A stretch of DNA of 64,000 nucleotides from CAIWHR01 sp963781285 (GTDB lineage Bacteria; Pseudomonadota; Gammaproteobacteria; Burkholderiales; Casimicrobiaceae): NCBI GenBank assembly GCA_963781285.1, contig CAWAFI010000008.1, positions 310,001-374,000 on the forward strand, in the 5' to 3' direction. Each line of letters opens with the position of its first letter. The stretch's first letter is position 1. The notes under the pieces were generated by a model. The model was not told where the DNA came from and did not search any database. It saw only the letters and a program-made list of their open reading frames with translations. A program made the position numbers and the translations under genes. Positions 17,101 to 24,824 of this stretch are shown here, piece by piece.

Positions 17101-17589
17101 ATGGGCAGAGGTAGCGACGGCTTTACCTTGATCGAATTGATGGTCGTCCTCGCGGTGATCGCGATCTTGGCAACGCTGGCGCTTCCCAGTTATCACAGCG
17201 CGATGACGCGGGATCAAATCGTCGCCGCTGCGCCGCTGGCCGACATCGTGAAAGCTCCAATTGCCCTGTCGTGGGCAACCGCGCAATCCTTTCCCGTCGA
17301 CAATGCCAGCGCGGGACTGCCGGCCGCCGACAAGATCGTCAACAACCATATCAGTTCGATCGCCGTTGATAACGGTGCCATCCAGATCACGTTCGGAAAC
17401 AGCGCGAACCGGACGATCAGCGGCAAGGTCCTGACGCTCCGCCCGGCCGTCGTCGAAGATGCGCCCATCGTCCCGGTCGCGTGGGTCTGCGGCTACGCTG
17501 CAGGCCCGGACAAGATGACGATCAAGGGCGAAAACAGGACCAATATCGCCAATAACTACTTGCCGCTCAACTGCCGCGGCAAGAGCTGA
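17101..17589 (+). CDS. Type IV prepilin-like protein
   Basis: A 162-residue protein with a short basic leader ending in Gly7, then FTLIELMVVLAVIAILATLALPSY. This is a textbook class III signal: prepilin peptidase cuts after the glycine and methylates the Phe, and Glu at mature position 5 is present. The body resembles a minor pilin or pseudopilin, with two cysteines (VCGYA, LNCRG) that could form the C-terminal disulfide loop of major pilins. It has no pilus-assembly neighbour here; it is flanked by the kinase operon (divergent) and a hydrolase gene (convergent). The ATG at 17101 gives the expected short leader. The role, type IV pilus or type II secretion, cannot be decided. Confidence 0.88.
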   Translation: MGRGSDGFTLIELMVVLAVIAILATLALPSYHSAMTRDQIVAAAPLADIVKAPIALSWATAQSFPVDNASAGLPAADKIVNNHISSIAVDNGAIQITFGNSANRTISGKVLTLRPAVVEDAPIVPVAWVCGYAAGPDKMTIKGENRTNIANNYLPLNCRGKS

Positions 17590-17616
17590 CTGAGGCGGCC
17601 GACCTGGGTCGCCGCG

Positions 17617-18942
17617 TTACCGCGGCGCGACGCTCGTCTGCATGCGCAGCCACTCGGCGATCAGCTTGCCCGCCCCCGCATCGTAGGCTCCGCCTTCCTC
17701 GGCGAACGCCTTGCGCGGATCGGCATAGACATCGAAGTGGTGATCCATACCGGGGCGAACGATGTAGGTGACGAGCGCCGGGTCGCGTGCCTTCAGCAGC
17801 GCCGCGGCGCGCTCGGATTCGTCGCGACCCATGATCCAGTCGTATTCGCCCCATACAATGAGCGTGGGCACCGCGATGCGTTCCCATGCGCCTTCCACGT
17901 CGAGTGCCTGCACCTGCTGGTAGTAACGCATGGGTCGGCCATACTGATGCGCGGGTGCGTCGTACCACAGCTTGCCGAGTGCCGGATTGCGCGCGATGGC
18001 CTGCGCGGGCGCGAGGCCCTGACGCAGCGTCAAGTCGTAGAACTCGGCGAAACCCTTTATCGCGCTGTTGACCTCGCTCGCCTTCGCGCCCGATAACGTG
18101 AGGCGCCGCCGCTCGATGTCGAGCATGTGTTCGTACCAGGTACGGGCGAAGCCCCCCGTCGCGACGACGCCGCTTAGCGCGAACTCGTGCGCGAGGATCG
18201 GTACCAGCGCAGCGCCGATGCTGCCTCCGAACAGATACAGGCGTGTGGAGTCGGCCCCCGGGTCGGCCAGCGCGGAACGGATGCCGGCGCGGAAGGCGGC
18301 GAGGTCATGTTCGAGGTCGGCATCGGCGCAATCGGGCCCCGCGCTGTCGCCGAGGCCCGGCTTCTCGATACGAACGACCTGCATCCCCGATTCGCGCATC
18401 ACCGTCTCGAGCATCTTCCCCCAGCCGTCGCGGGCGCCGAGCGGATTTTCGATTGGGCTGCAAGACAGCCACGGGACGAAGACGACAACGGGGAGCTTCG
18501 CTTGCACGCCGGCGGGACGCGTCGTGTAGGTGCGCACCTGGTAGCCCTTGTCGCTCGTCGCGACGCCGTAGCGGATGTCGAGTCCGTCGATCTGCTCCCG
18601 TCGCATCGCAGGTACGACGACGTCCGCGCGAATCGCTTGCTCGCCGCGCCTCGCGTCGATCCGCACCCGGTCGCCGCCGCGCAGCGCACGGATCGCGGCG
18701 CCGAACGCCAGCTCGTCGGTCACGGGCCGGCCATTCAATGCGACGATCTGGTCGCCGGCCATGAGGCCGGCCCCGTCGAGGACCGACCCGGCCCGGAACC
18801 GGACGATGCGCGCGGGCTGCCCGCCCTCCGGCATGGCGATCGACGCGCCGAGGTCCGCGCGGCGACGCAGCGGGTCCTCGGCTGCGGCGGCGAGGCTCGT
18901 GCCCGAAACCAGCAGCGCGACCAAGACAAAATGACGAAACAT
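17617..18942 (-). CDS. Secreted PDZ-domain alpha/beta hydrolase
   Basis: A 441-residue protein: signal peptide (about 1-22), an N-terminal PDZ-like domain (about 40-105, with AGLMAGDQIVALNGRPV, the peptide-binding strand-helix of PDZ) and an alpha/beta hydrolase (about 130-435). The nucleophile elbow is GGSIGA, serine in GxSxG context; WGEYDWIMG and GMDHHFD supply the likely acid and His. The order PDZ then hydrolase is unusual but known in proteobacterial secreted peptidase/esterase-like proteins. The Met at 18942 is preferred because it starts the signal peptide. It converges with the prepilin gene, 27 bases away. Substrate unknown. Confidence 0.8.
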   Translation of the reverse strand: MFRHFVLVALLVSGTSLAAAAEDPLRRRADLGASIAMPEGGQPARIVRFRAGSVLDGAGLMAGDQIVALNGRPVTDELAFGAAIRALRGGDRVRIDARRGEQAIRADVVVPAMRREQIDGLDIRYGVATSDKGYQVRTYTTRPAGVQAKLPVVVFVPWLSCSPIENPLGARDGWGKMLETVMRESGMQVVRIEKPGLGDSAGPDCADADLEHDLAAFRAGIRSALADPGADSTRLYLFGGSIGAALVPILAHEFALSGVVATGGFARTWYEHMLDIERRRLTLSGAKASEVNSAIKGFAEFYDLTLRQGLAPAQAIARNPALGKLWYDAPAHQYGRPMRYYQQVQALDVEGAWERIAVPTLIVWGEYDWIMGRDESERAAALLKARDPALVTYIVRPGMDHHFDVYADPRKAFAEEGGAYDAGAGKLIAEWLRMQTSVAPR

Positions 18943-19010
18943 GGGACCCCCACGAAAGGCAGAGAAGGGCCCCACGATAAGGACCGCGCGCCGGTCCCCG
19001 CTTGCCGAAT

Positions 19011-20171
19011 TCAGCGCGAAATGCGGCCGATTTCGGAGCCGGCGATATCTTTTGACCGGACTTGGCGAAACTGGGACGGCGTCAGGCCGAAGCGCGCCTT
19101 GAATGCGCGGTTGAACGGTCCGATCGAGCCATAGCCGCAGTCGAGCGCGATCGTGAGCACCGGCAGGTGTTGCTCGGCAGGATCGGCCAGACGCAGTGCC
19201 GCCTCGGCCAAGCGATAGTCATGCAGGAAATCGTTGAAGTTGCGGTATCCGAGCCGCCGGTTGATCGCGCGCCGCAGCAGATATTCCTGCGTTCCGAGCT
19301 CCCTCGCGAGGTCTGCGATCCCGAGCCGTTCGCGTTTCCAGAGTTTGTGTGCCTCCATCGCTGCGGTCACCCGTTGCGCGAGCGCGATTTCGGCGCCGTC
19401 GGAGCGCAGCACCGCGACGGCGGGTCGCGCCGAGCCGCCGGGCCCGCTGTCATGCCCGACCACCGCGAGGCGGGGGGCTGCCGCGACGCCCGTGGGCACG
19501 GTCAGCAACTCGTCGAGCCCGCCGCGCGCGACGATCTGCAGCAGGGCGAACGCGATCGCCAGCAGTGCGAGGTGCCCGAGCGCAAGCCATCCGGGTCCCG
19601 CGCCGGCCGGGCCGAAGATGAAGTCGGAGGCCACGAGGGCCGCGAACACCGCACTGATGATGCCGACGACAACCGCCCGGGCGCGTCGCCGCGACTCGAT
19701 GAGATCCGCGCGCCAATGTGCGACCGCGAAGACACACGCGGCGACGAGCAGGACCAGCGCCATTGCGCGCCCGGCGAGAAACAATGCCTGCGCAAGCTCC
19801 GGCTGCCCGCCCAGCAGTCCGAGGCGAAAGCGGCCCCAGTCGCCCGCGAAGGTGACGGTCACCAGCACGCCCGCGACGGCGAGGTGCGCGGGGCCGGGAC
19901 GGAAACCGTCGCGGAACATCGTGCCGGCCAGCATCCAGACAATCGCCGGCGTGGCGATACACCACGCGTCGAACGCGAACAAGGCCGGGCCGATGGTCTC
20001 GAGTCCCCGCGGCATCGAGGCGGCGATGAAGGCCGCGATTCCGGCCACCGCGAACGCCGCCAGCCCCGAGGGCCAACCCTTGCGACGGCGCGCGAGGATG
20101 GCAGCTGCCGTGGCGATTGCCACCGCGAAGGTCGCACCGCGCAACATGAGATCGAGCGAGTGGAGGTCCAT
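19011..20171 (-). CDS. Membrane-anchored AraC-family regulator
   Basis: A 386-residue protein with about seven hydrophobic segments (residues 5-225) followed by an AraC/XylS DNA-binding domain (about 275-375). The C-terminal part shows the two helix-turn-helix units: LGIADLARELGTQEYLLRRAIN and the conserved GFRN-type box, here GYRNFNDFLHDYR, plus ALDCGYGSIGPFNRAFK. Such proteins are thought to sense a membrane or small-molecule signal and act directly on DNA. A 27-base palindrome lies 55 bases upstream, between it and a divergent lipoprotein gene, which makes that gene the likeliest target. The ligand is unknown. Confidence 0.88.
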   Translation of the reverse strand: MDLHSLDLMLRGATFAVAIATAAAILARRRKGWPSGLAAFAVAGIAAFIAASMPRGLETIGPALFAFDAWCIATPAIVWMLAGTMFRDGFRPGPAHLAVAGVLVTVTFAGDWGRFRLGLLGGQPELAQALFLAGRAMALVLLVAACVFAVAHWRADLIESRRRARAVVVGIISAVFAALVASDFIFGPAGAGPGWLALGHLALLAIAFALLQIVARGGLDELLTVPTGVAAAPRLAVVGHDSGPGGSARPAVAVLRSDGAEIALAQRVTAAMEAHKLWKRERLGIADLARELGTQEYLLRRAINRRLGYRNFNDFLHDYRLAEAALRLADPAEQHLPVLTIALDCGYGSIGPFNRAFKARFGLTPSQFRQVRSKDIAGSEIGRISR

Positions 20172-20225
20172 GGCGCCAAGTGTTTCGTTGCAGGCAGGCG
20201 AGAATCTAGCCGAGTCCGAACGATC

Positions 20226-20252
20226 GCAAGCCGATTCCGGAAATCGGCTTGC
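20226..20252. promoter_or_regulatory. 27-base palindrome between araC-type regulator and lipoprotein
   Basis: Perfect 11-base arms (20226-20236 and 20242-20252, first arm GCAAGCCGATT) surround a five-base centre CCGGA. It lies 54 bases from the regulator start and 32 bases before the lipoprotein start. Its position suggests an operator, though AraC proteins more often use direct repeats; as RNA it would be a strong hairpin in the 5' leader. Confidence 0.55.
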
Positions 20253-20284
20253 ACGCCCGGCGTCGCGATTCCCATGCTACACGC

Positions 20285-20896
20285 ATGATCCGGCTGGTCA
20301 CCTTTGTCGTCATTGTGCCGGCGCTCGCCGCCTGCGCGACTGCCGGTGGCCATTCGCCCCCTTCGCCAAGTAGACTTGCCCACGCGTTGCTCGCGCCGGC
20401 CGCGCTCCCGGCCCAATCCGCACAATTGATGCTGTACGGGCAATTCGTCGGCGAGTGGGACGTCGCCGTGACCAACCACGGGGACGACGGCCGCACGACC
20501 CGCGGCACAGGCGAATGGATCTTCGGTTGGGTGCTCGAAGGTCGGGCGATCCAGGACACGTGGATCGTTCCTTCGCGCAAAGACCGCGATCCCGCCGCCG
20601 AAAGCCCGGGACCCTACGGCACGACCCTGCGGTTCTACGTGCCGGCGGAGAATCGCTGGCGCATCGTCTGGATCAACCCGGTGAGCGGCACGATCGAGCG
20701 CATGACCGCGCGCGCGATTGGCGGCGAGATCGTGCAGGAGGGCCACGATGACGAAGGCCGGCCATTTCGCTGGGTGTTCTTCGGGATCACCGGCGACGCC
20801 TTTCGCTGGCAGTCAGAGGAACTGACCGCAGCCGGCGTTTGGCGGGTGAACCAGGAGATGACTGTGACCCGCCGCCCGGCGCCGCAGCCGATGTAG
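20285..20896 (+). CDS. Lipoprotein with DUF1579-like/lipocalin-type body
   Basis: A 203-residue lipoprotein: signal ending in the lipobox LAAC (Cys about residue 16), a short linker and then a beta-rich body. The pattern MLYGQFVGEWDVAVTNHG, RGTGEWIFGWVLEGRAIQDTW and WRIVWINPVSGTIERMTAR resembles DUF1579-type/lipocalin-like proteins that form a small beta barrel for hydrophobic ligands. It is divergent from a membrane AraC regulator across a strong palindrome, so it is probably controlled by it. The Met at 20285 gives a proper signal peptide; an upstream in-frame start would add twelve residues. Ligand unknown. Confidence 0.7.
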   Translation: MIRLVTFVVIVPALAACATAGGHSPPSPSRLAHALLAPAALPAQSAQLMLYGQFVGEWDVAVTNHGDDGRTTRGTGEWIFGWVLEGRAIQDTWIVPSRKDRDPAAESPGPYGTTLRFYVPAENRWRIVWINPVSGTIERMTARAIGGEIVQEGHDDEGRPFRWVFFGITGDAFRWQSEELTAAGVWRVNQEMTVTRRPAPQPM

Positions 20897-20947
20897 GTCT
20901 TAGGGTCATGGTCTCAGGTGGCCGGTAGTTCCACGGTAACCGCTCTC

Positions 20948-21454
20948 CTACATTTTCCTGACGACGGCAACAAGCTGATCGAGCGCCTTCCCCCAGCCGT
21001 CGTGGAATCCCATTTCCGCGTGCTTCCGCCGATCCACTTCGTTTCCATGAATGACGAGTGCCGTGTACTTGGTCGCATTTCCGTGCGGTTCCAGCGAAAT
21101 GACCGCCGTGAAAGCGAGCGCAGCGCAGGAATCGTCGGATGGCCGGTTCGATGGTCGGTAGCCAGGTGCAAGGACGTTGGTCCAGACGAGCCTTTCGTTC
21201 TCGACGATTTCTAGGAAGCAACCGACGTTCGGAAACTCCTGCCCCTCCGGCGAGCGCATCACCGTGCGGAAGATACCGCCGGGGCGAAGATCAATTTCGC
21301 AATCTACCGTGGTCCAGGGCGCAGGCGTGAACCATCGCTTCACGTGCTCGGGGGTAGTCCATGCGGTCCAGACGAGCTCTCTCGGGACATCGACCCTGCG
21401 CTCCAATACGAGGTCGAACCTGGGATCCGGTTGGTGAACGTTCACGCGAGTCAT
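20948..21454 (-). CDS. SRPBCC (AHSA1-type) domain protein
   Basis: A 168-residue protein of the START/Bet v1-like AHSA1 group: FDLVLERRVDVPRELVWTAWT, then VKRWFTPAPWTTVDCEIDLRPGG and DGWGKALDQLVAVVRK, all typical. Members bind hydrophobic molecules or help detoxify; many are of unknown ligand. Its ATG overlaps the stop of the ArsR-family gene (ATGA), so the two are translationally coupled. That ArsR-SRPBCC pairing is frequent in proteobacteria and Gram-positives, and the pair is under the promoter and operators described at 21781-21831. Confidence 0.9.
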   Translation of the reverse strand: MTRVNVHQPDPRFDLVLERRVDVPRELVWTAWTTPEHVKRWFTPAPWTTVDCEIDLRPGGIFRTVMRSPEGQEFPNVGCFLEIVENERLVWTNVLAPGYRPSNRPSDDSCAALAFTAVISLEPHGNATKYTALVIHGNEVDRRKHAEMGFHDGWGKALDQLVAVVRKM

Positions 21455-21789
21455 CGCTTCTGCTCCTTCAGGTCCTTGAGGTAGTTGTCCAATTGATCGA
21501 GGCGGCGTTCCCAGACTTCGCGTTGCCTCGCCATCCAGTGTTCCGCTACCCTCAGCGGCCGTGGCGCGAGCCGGTACGTTCGTACACGCCCCGTCTTGCG
21601 GGACCGAACCAGACCGCAATTCTCCAGCACATCAAGGTGTTGTGAGAACGACGGCAGCGCCATCCTGAACGGTCGCGCCAGCTCGCTCGTGGCGGCAGGA
21701 CCGCTGCTCAGCCGTTCCAGAACAGCCCGTCGCGTTGGGTCGGCCAGGGCTTGAAACACATCGTTGAGTCGTATCAATTGGTTAGGCAT
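21451..21789 (-). CDS. ArsR-family winged-helix repressor
   Basis: A 112-residue winged helix-turn-helix protein: LNDVFQALADPTRRAVLERL, ATSELARPFRMALPSFSQHLDVLENCGLV (recognition helix), and the wing RKTGRVRTYRL. It has no ELCVCDL metal site of classical ArsR, so it belongs to the metal-independent group found beside SRPBCC genes. Its start codon lies inside a perfect palindrome (21781-21798) and a second related site overlaps the -35 box, so negative autoregulation is likely. It leads a two-gene operon with the AHSA1-type protein. Confidence 0.9.
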   Translation of the reverse strand: MPNQLIRLNDVFQALADPTRRAVLERLSSGPAATSELARPFRMALPSFSQHLDVLENCGLVRSRKTGRVRTYRLAPRPLRVAEHWMARQREVWERRLDQLDNYLKDLKEQKR

Positions 21790-21798
21790 ACGCCTAAC
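21781..21798. promoter_or_regulatory. Operator palindrome over the ArsR start codon
   Basis: GTTAGGC (21781-21787) and GCCTAAC (21792-21798) are perfect inverted arms with ATAC between. The site covers the start codon and touches the -10 box on its upstream side. Confidence 0.65.
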
Positions 21799-21831
21799 TA
21801 TAACCCAGTCTGATGCTTAGGTCAATACCTA
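21797..21831 (-). promoter_or_regulatory. Promoter of the ArsR-SRPBCC operon with second operator
   Basis: Read on the minus strand, TTGACC (complement of 21820-21825) and TATAGT (complement of 21797-21802) are separated by exactly 17 bases. A second inverted repeat, TAGGT-N4-ACCTA at 21818-21831, overlaps the -35 element. It shares TTAGG...CCTA with the first operator, so one repressor could bind both. Upstream, 21832-22127 shows no gene that I can support. Confidence 0.7.
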
Positions 21832-22127
21832 TCTTTTAAAGGGACTGCTGACTCTCGCGACTATCGGTTGAGCCCCAGTGTGTTGCGCCGCAGCGTTCCG
21901 GTCTGCGGCGCATGCCGGCAGGGATCGGTTTCCCCGGCGTGTGCATTACAAGATGTGGTCGCCTCACTCGAGCGTGTGTCGAGCGACTTTACGATTGGCC
22001 GGCTTCAGAAAAGTGCCCGATCACCCAAGCCGCTGAACCAACGTGACTTACTCGAACCCGGAACGCATCTTGCTGCTATTGGAATCAATAAATGTCCGTA
22101 TGACACAACCATCGCTCAGGGGCGCCC

Positions 22128-22304
22128 ATGAAATCGATCCTCGATCGTTCCTTTCGTTATACGAGAAGCATCGATACCGACCTCCGGAAGACCTTCGCCA
22201 GAATTCGGCGTGAACAGCGCCAACAAGCACAAGCGCAAGTTGACGGCGACAATCCGGGGAAGGTATTCCCGATAAGACAACACAAGCACGCCGCTGTGTC
22301 GTGA
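22128..22304 (+). CDS. Small basic protein, paralogue of the one at 28883
   Basis: A 58-residue protein too short for usual gene calls. It begins MKSILDRSFRYTRS, then TDLRKTFARIRREQR, a Gln/Ala-rich helix and a His/Lys tail. The same opening and the TDLRKTFAR block recur in the 58-residue product at 28883-29059, identical in length. Conservation between two loci with diverged third positions and tails shows it is a real coding sequence under selection. AGGGG lies six bases before the ATG, and a rho-independent terminator follows at 22372. No known domain was recognised; the amphipathic, strongly basic helix could bind nucleic acid or ribosome, but that is only a guess. Confidence 0.7.
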   Translation: MKSILDRSFRYTRSIDTDLRKTFARIRREQRQQAQAQVDGDNPGKVFPIRQHKHAAVS

Positions 22305-22371
22305 GGTGTGATGGTTGGCCTCCGTTTGGAGCCGCCATTCCTGTAGCAAGTGTTCATGGTGATGACCTTCA

Positions 22372-22401
22372 AACCCCCAGTTCCGATCGGGGGTTCTTTT
22401 T
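22372..22401 (+). terminator. Rho-independent terminator after the small basic protein
   Basis: AACCCCC (22372-22378) and GGGGGTT (22389-22395) form a seven-base-pair stem with a ten-base loop, followed by C and five T. It ends the transcript of the 58-residue protein gene 68 bases earlier. Confidence 0.8.
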
Positions 22402-22458
22402 CGCACGGGGCCCGGCGAACACGCCGCGCCAATTGGGACATAACGAGGACATCGCATC

Positions 22459-22632
22459 GTGGGCAAGAATGATTTCAAGCCCATGGCGTTTCGACAATTT
22501 ACTGCCGCTGAATTCTCGCGCTTGAGTTCGTCCATGCAGTTGACGCTGCTCACCATTGGCCGGGCACAATTGAGTAGTCGCAAGGCTATTGCCGCGACCG
22601 CTGAACGGAAGAGGCGGCTTGGCGACTTCTAG
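22459..22632 (+). CDS. Putative 57-residue small protein
   Basis: A short reading frame starting with GTG, ten bases after GAGGA. The product (VGKNDFKPMAFRQFTAAEF..., ending KRRLGDF) has a hydrophobic-basic helical character with a serine/leucine-rich middle. Evidence is limited to the ribosome site, the lack of any overlapping gene and its place just after the upstream terminator, which would make it an independent unit. No homologue is recognised and no second copy exists in the window. It could be a chance frame. Confidence 0.35.
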   Translation: MGKNDFKPMAFRQFTAAEFSRLSSSMQLTLLTIGRAQLSSRKAIAATAERKRRLGDF

Positions 22633-22917
22633 ACATATCGAAGACCATACAAAGGATCGCGCACGTAACACACTTGGGAAACCGTTGTACCCAAGTGCCA
22701 CAGAACGCCCCAGAGACGACCCGGCCCCATCAATCCGGCTCTCGCAGGATGCCACGAAGTGGCGACCCGAAGGCAAGCCGATGGCAAGGGTCTCTCTTGG
22801 GCGACCGGTCCGTGCCGTAAGGTTGCTGAGTATCGAGATGCTTTCCGGAGTTCGCAGCTGCAAGATCTCGCCGATGTTCCAGTGGTGCACGACGCGGAGG
22901 TAGTCTATAGATGACAT
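22633..22917. other. Noncoding stretch with one strong inverted repeat
   Basis: No gene was recognised. CACTTGGG (22671-22678) and CCCAAGTG (22690-22697) form a perfect eight-base inverted repeat with an eleven-base centre. It has no T tract, so it is not a clear terminator. A -10-like TATAGA at 22906-22911 lies at the right-hand end. Confidence 0.5.
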
Positions 22918-23040
22918 TTACTACAGATTGACCCCGACGCCGGTGACCGAACACCGGCACACGTTGCGGTGACGCAACGAAATGAAGCCACAGCGATGTG
23001 GCGATCCTGCGAAGCCCCGCGATTGTCGTGGGGCTTTGCG
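22918..23040 (+). ncRNA. Candidate structured RNA: four consecutive hairpins
   Basis: Four perfect or near-perfect stems follow one another within 101 bases. They are GCCGGTG/CACCGGC (22939-22945 with 22952-22958), CGTTGCG/CGCAACG (22962-22968 with 22973-22979, loop GTGA), GCCACA/TGTGGC (22987-22992 with 22997-23002, loop GCGA), and GCGAAGCCCC/GGGGCTTTGC (23009-23018 with 23030-23039, one G-U). Two loops are GNRA tetraloops, a hallmark of folded RNA. A -10-like TATAGA at 22906-22911 could start it near 22918; the last stem looks like a Burkholderiales-type terminator stem but lacks a good U run. It may be an independent small RNA or the leader of malonyl-CoA decarboxylase, which begins 85 bases further on. 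No known RNA family was recognised. Confidence 0.4.
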
Positions 23041-23124
23041 TTGGTATTCCTTGAGTGCCCTGGGACGTGATCCCTTCTATACTTTGAACGGAGCGATCCG
23101 TTTCCCACTTCCGATCGACGACGC

Positions 23125-24438
23125 ATGTTTGAATCCGTTCAACAACGCGCCGCGGCAATCGCCCGCGACGGACTCAAGGTGCGGCGCCTCGTCGCCAGCT
23201 GCAGGAAGTTGCTGTCCGAGCGTGGTGAGGCGGCCGGCGTGTCGCTGGCCAAGATCACCCTGGATCTGTACCGGGAGCTGGACAAGAAGGACCAGGCTCG
23301 ATTCTTCGCGGCGCTGCTCGCCGAGTTCTCGCCCGATCCAATGCAGGTGCTCGCGGCGTCGAAGGCGTATGCCGCGGAGCAGTCGGCCGCCAACCTGTCG
23401 CACCTCAGCATCGCTGCCGAGCCGCCGCGCCAGGAGCTGCTGCGGCGGCTGAACCGGGCGCCGGGAGGCACCGCCACGATCCTGCGCATGCGCGAGCGAC
23501 TGCTGGAACTGAAACGCGAGCAGCGCGAGCTTGACGCCGTCGACTGGGATCTGCGTCACCTGCTGTCGTCGTGGTTTAACCCCGGGTTCCTGCAGATCGT
23601 TCGCGTGGATTGGCACACACCGGCCTACCTGCTCGAGCAGATCATTGTTCACGAGGCGGTGCATGAGATTCGGGGATGGAACGACCTGCGCCGACGGCTC
23701 GAGGTTGACGGTCGTTGCTTCGCCTTCTTTCACCCGGCGCTGCCCGACGAGCCACTGGTTTTCGTCGAGGTGGCGCTGATGGACCGGATGGCCGAATCCG
23801 TGCCACCCTTACTCGACGCACAATCTGCTTCGAACGATCCGAACCAGGCGACGACTGCGGTTTTCTACTCGATCAGTAACTGCCAGCCGGGCCTGCGCGG
23901 CGTGTCGCTCGGCAACTTTCTCATCAAGAACGTGGTGCACGTGCTTGCGCGAGACTTTCCGCGGCTCAAGGTGTTTTGTACGCTGTCGCCGGTCCCCGGT
24001 TTCGCCGCCTGGCTCGGCTCGCTCCTCAAGGGGAGCGACGCCGAGCAATCCAGGCCGCTGGCGCAGGCGTTGAAGGTGGTAGCCGCGAAGCTTGGCACCG
24101 ACGTTGCCAAAATCGCCAGCGACCCGGATACGGCGGTGGAGCTCTTGGCGCCGCTGAAGGAGCCGTTGACGCAGCTATGCGCCACCTACCTTCTGCATCG
24201 AGCCGATGGCAACGAGCCGGCACAGGACCCGGTGGCACGGTTTCACCTCAACAACGGGGCCAAGTTGGAGCGCATCAACTGGTTGGCTGACATCTCGAAG
24301 AAGGGTCTGCGGGAGTCACTTGGGTTGATGGTTAACTATTTGTACGAGCCTCGAGCAATCGAGGGCAACCACGAGAAATTCGTTCGGGGCGAGATTGTCG
24401 CTTCGCGCCGCGTGCGCGGCTTGGTGCTGAGCGACTGA
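23125..24438 (+). CDS. Malonyl-CoA decarboxylase
   Basis: A 437-residue malonyl-CoA decarboxylase (malonyl-CoA to acetyl-CoA plus CO2), cytosolic. The N-terminal helical oligomerisation domain spans about 1-150. The catalytic GNAT-like domain follows with FHPALPDEPLVFVEVAL, the serine-bearing SISNCQPGLRGVSLGNFLIK, and the catalytic His in VARFHLNNGA (H374). The length matches bacterial MatA-type enzymes. No malonyl-CoA synthetase or malonate transporter is adjacent, so it may serve to adjust malonyl-CoA rather than malonate catabolism. The start lacks a good ribosome site; a -10-like TATACT lies near 23078. The putative hairpin RNA lies just upstream. Confidence 0.92.
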   Translation: MFESVQQRAAAIARDGLKVRRLVASCRKLLSERGEAAGVSLAKITLDLYRELDKKDQARFFAALLAEFSPDPMQVLAASKAYAAEQSAANLSHLSIAAEPPRQELLRRLNRAPGGTATILRMRERLLELKREQRELDAVDWDLRHLLSSWFNPGFLQIVRVDWHTPAYLLEQIIVHEAVHEIRGWNDLRRRLEVDGRCFAFFHPALPDEPLVFVEVALMDRMAESVPPLLDAQSASNDPNQATTAVFYSISNCQPGLRGVSLGNFLIKNVVHVLARDFPRLKVFCTLSPVPGFAAWLGSLLKGSDAEQSRPLAQALKVVAAKLGTDVAKIASDPDTAVELLAPLKEPLTQLCATYLLHRADGNEPAQDPVARFHLNNGAKLERINWLADISKKGLRESLGLMVNYLYEPRAIEGNHEKFVRGEIVASRRVRGLVLSD

Positions 24439-24824
24439 CTTCGCGTCTGCGACAGCTTGCGCAGGCGTGTGAACGATCGCGCATACCACATCAGTTGTGA
24501 ACGACGTGCCCGGTCAAGTCCCGCGTCCCATGCGGCCGACGCGGCCTGTCCCGGACCCATCTTTCAAACCGTTCCATTATCGCTACAAGATGGTCGGTAT
24601 TCAGCAGTTCTGGCCCTATGATGATCGCCGCCGGCTCTGACCCGTTCACCGGGAAGGAGTTGTCGTGTACAGAAACCCATTCCCTTGGTCAACGCTGAGG
24701 TTCAAATTGAGGCAAGCACCGGCTGGTCATGCATCGTGATCTTGTCGCTGGACTGCGGGTCGCAGCGCCTGAACGCCAGATTGTCCGGCCACGCCTCGGG
24801 GCGCTTGAGACGCTTGCCGTCGCC
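24439..24824. other. Convergent intergenic region, no gene seen
   Basis: This 386-base gap lies between the ends of malonyl-CoA decarboxylase and the TAXI gene. I see no supported gene, no T-tailed hairpin and no repeat. A 24-residue frame starting GTG near 24664 after GGAAGGAG is too short to claim. Confidence 0.5.

Noticed and set aside
24661..24745. A 24-residue frame with GGAAGGAG upstream
   Set aside because: Too short, unsupported by any second copy or family.
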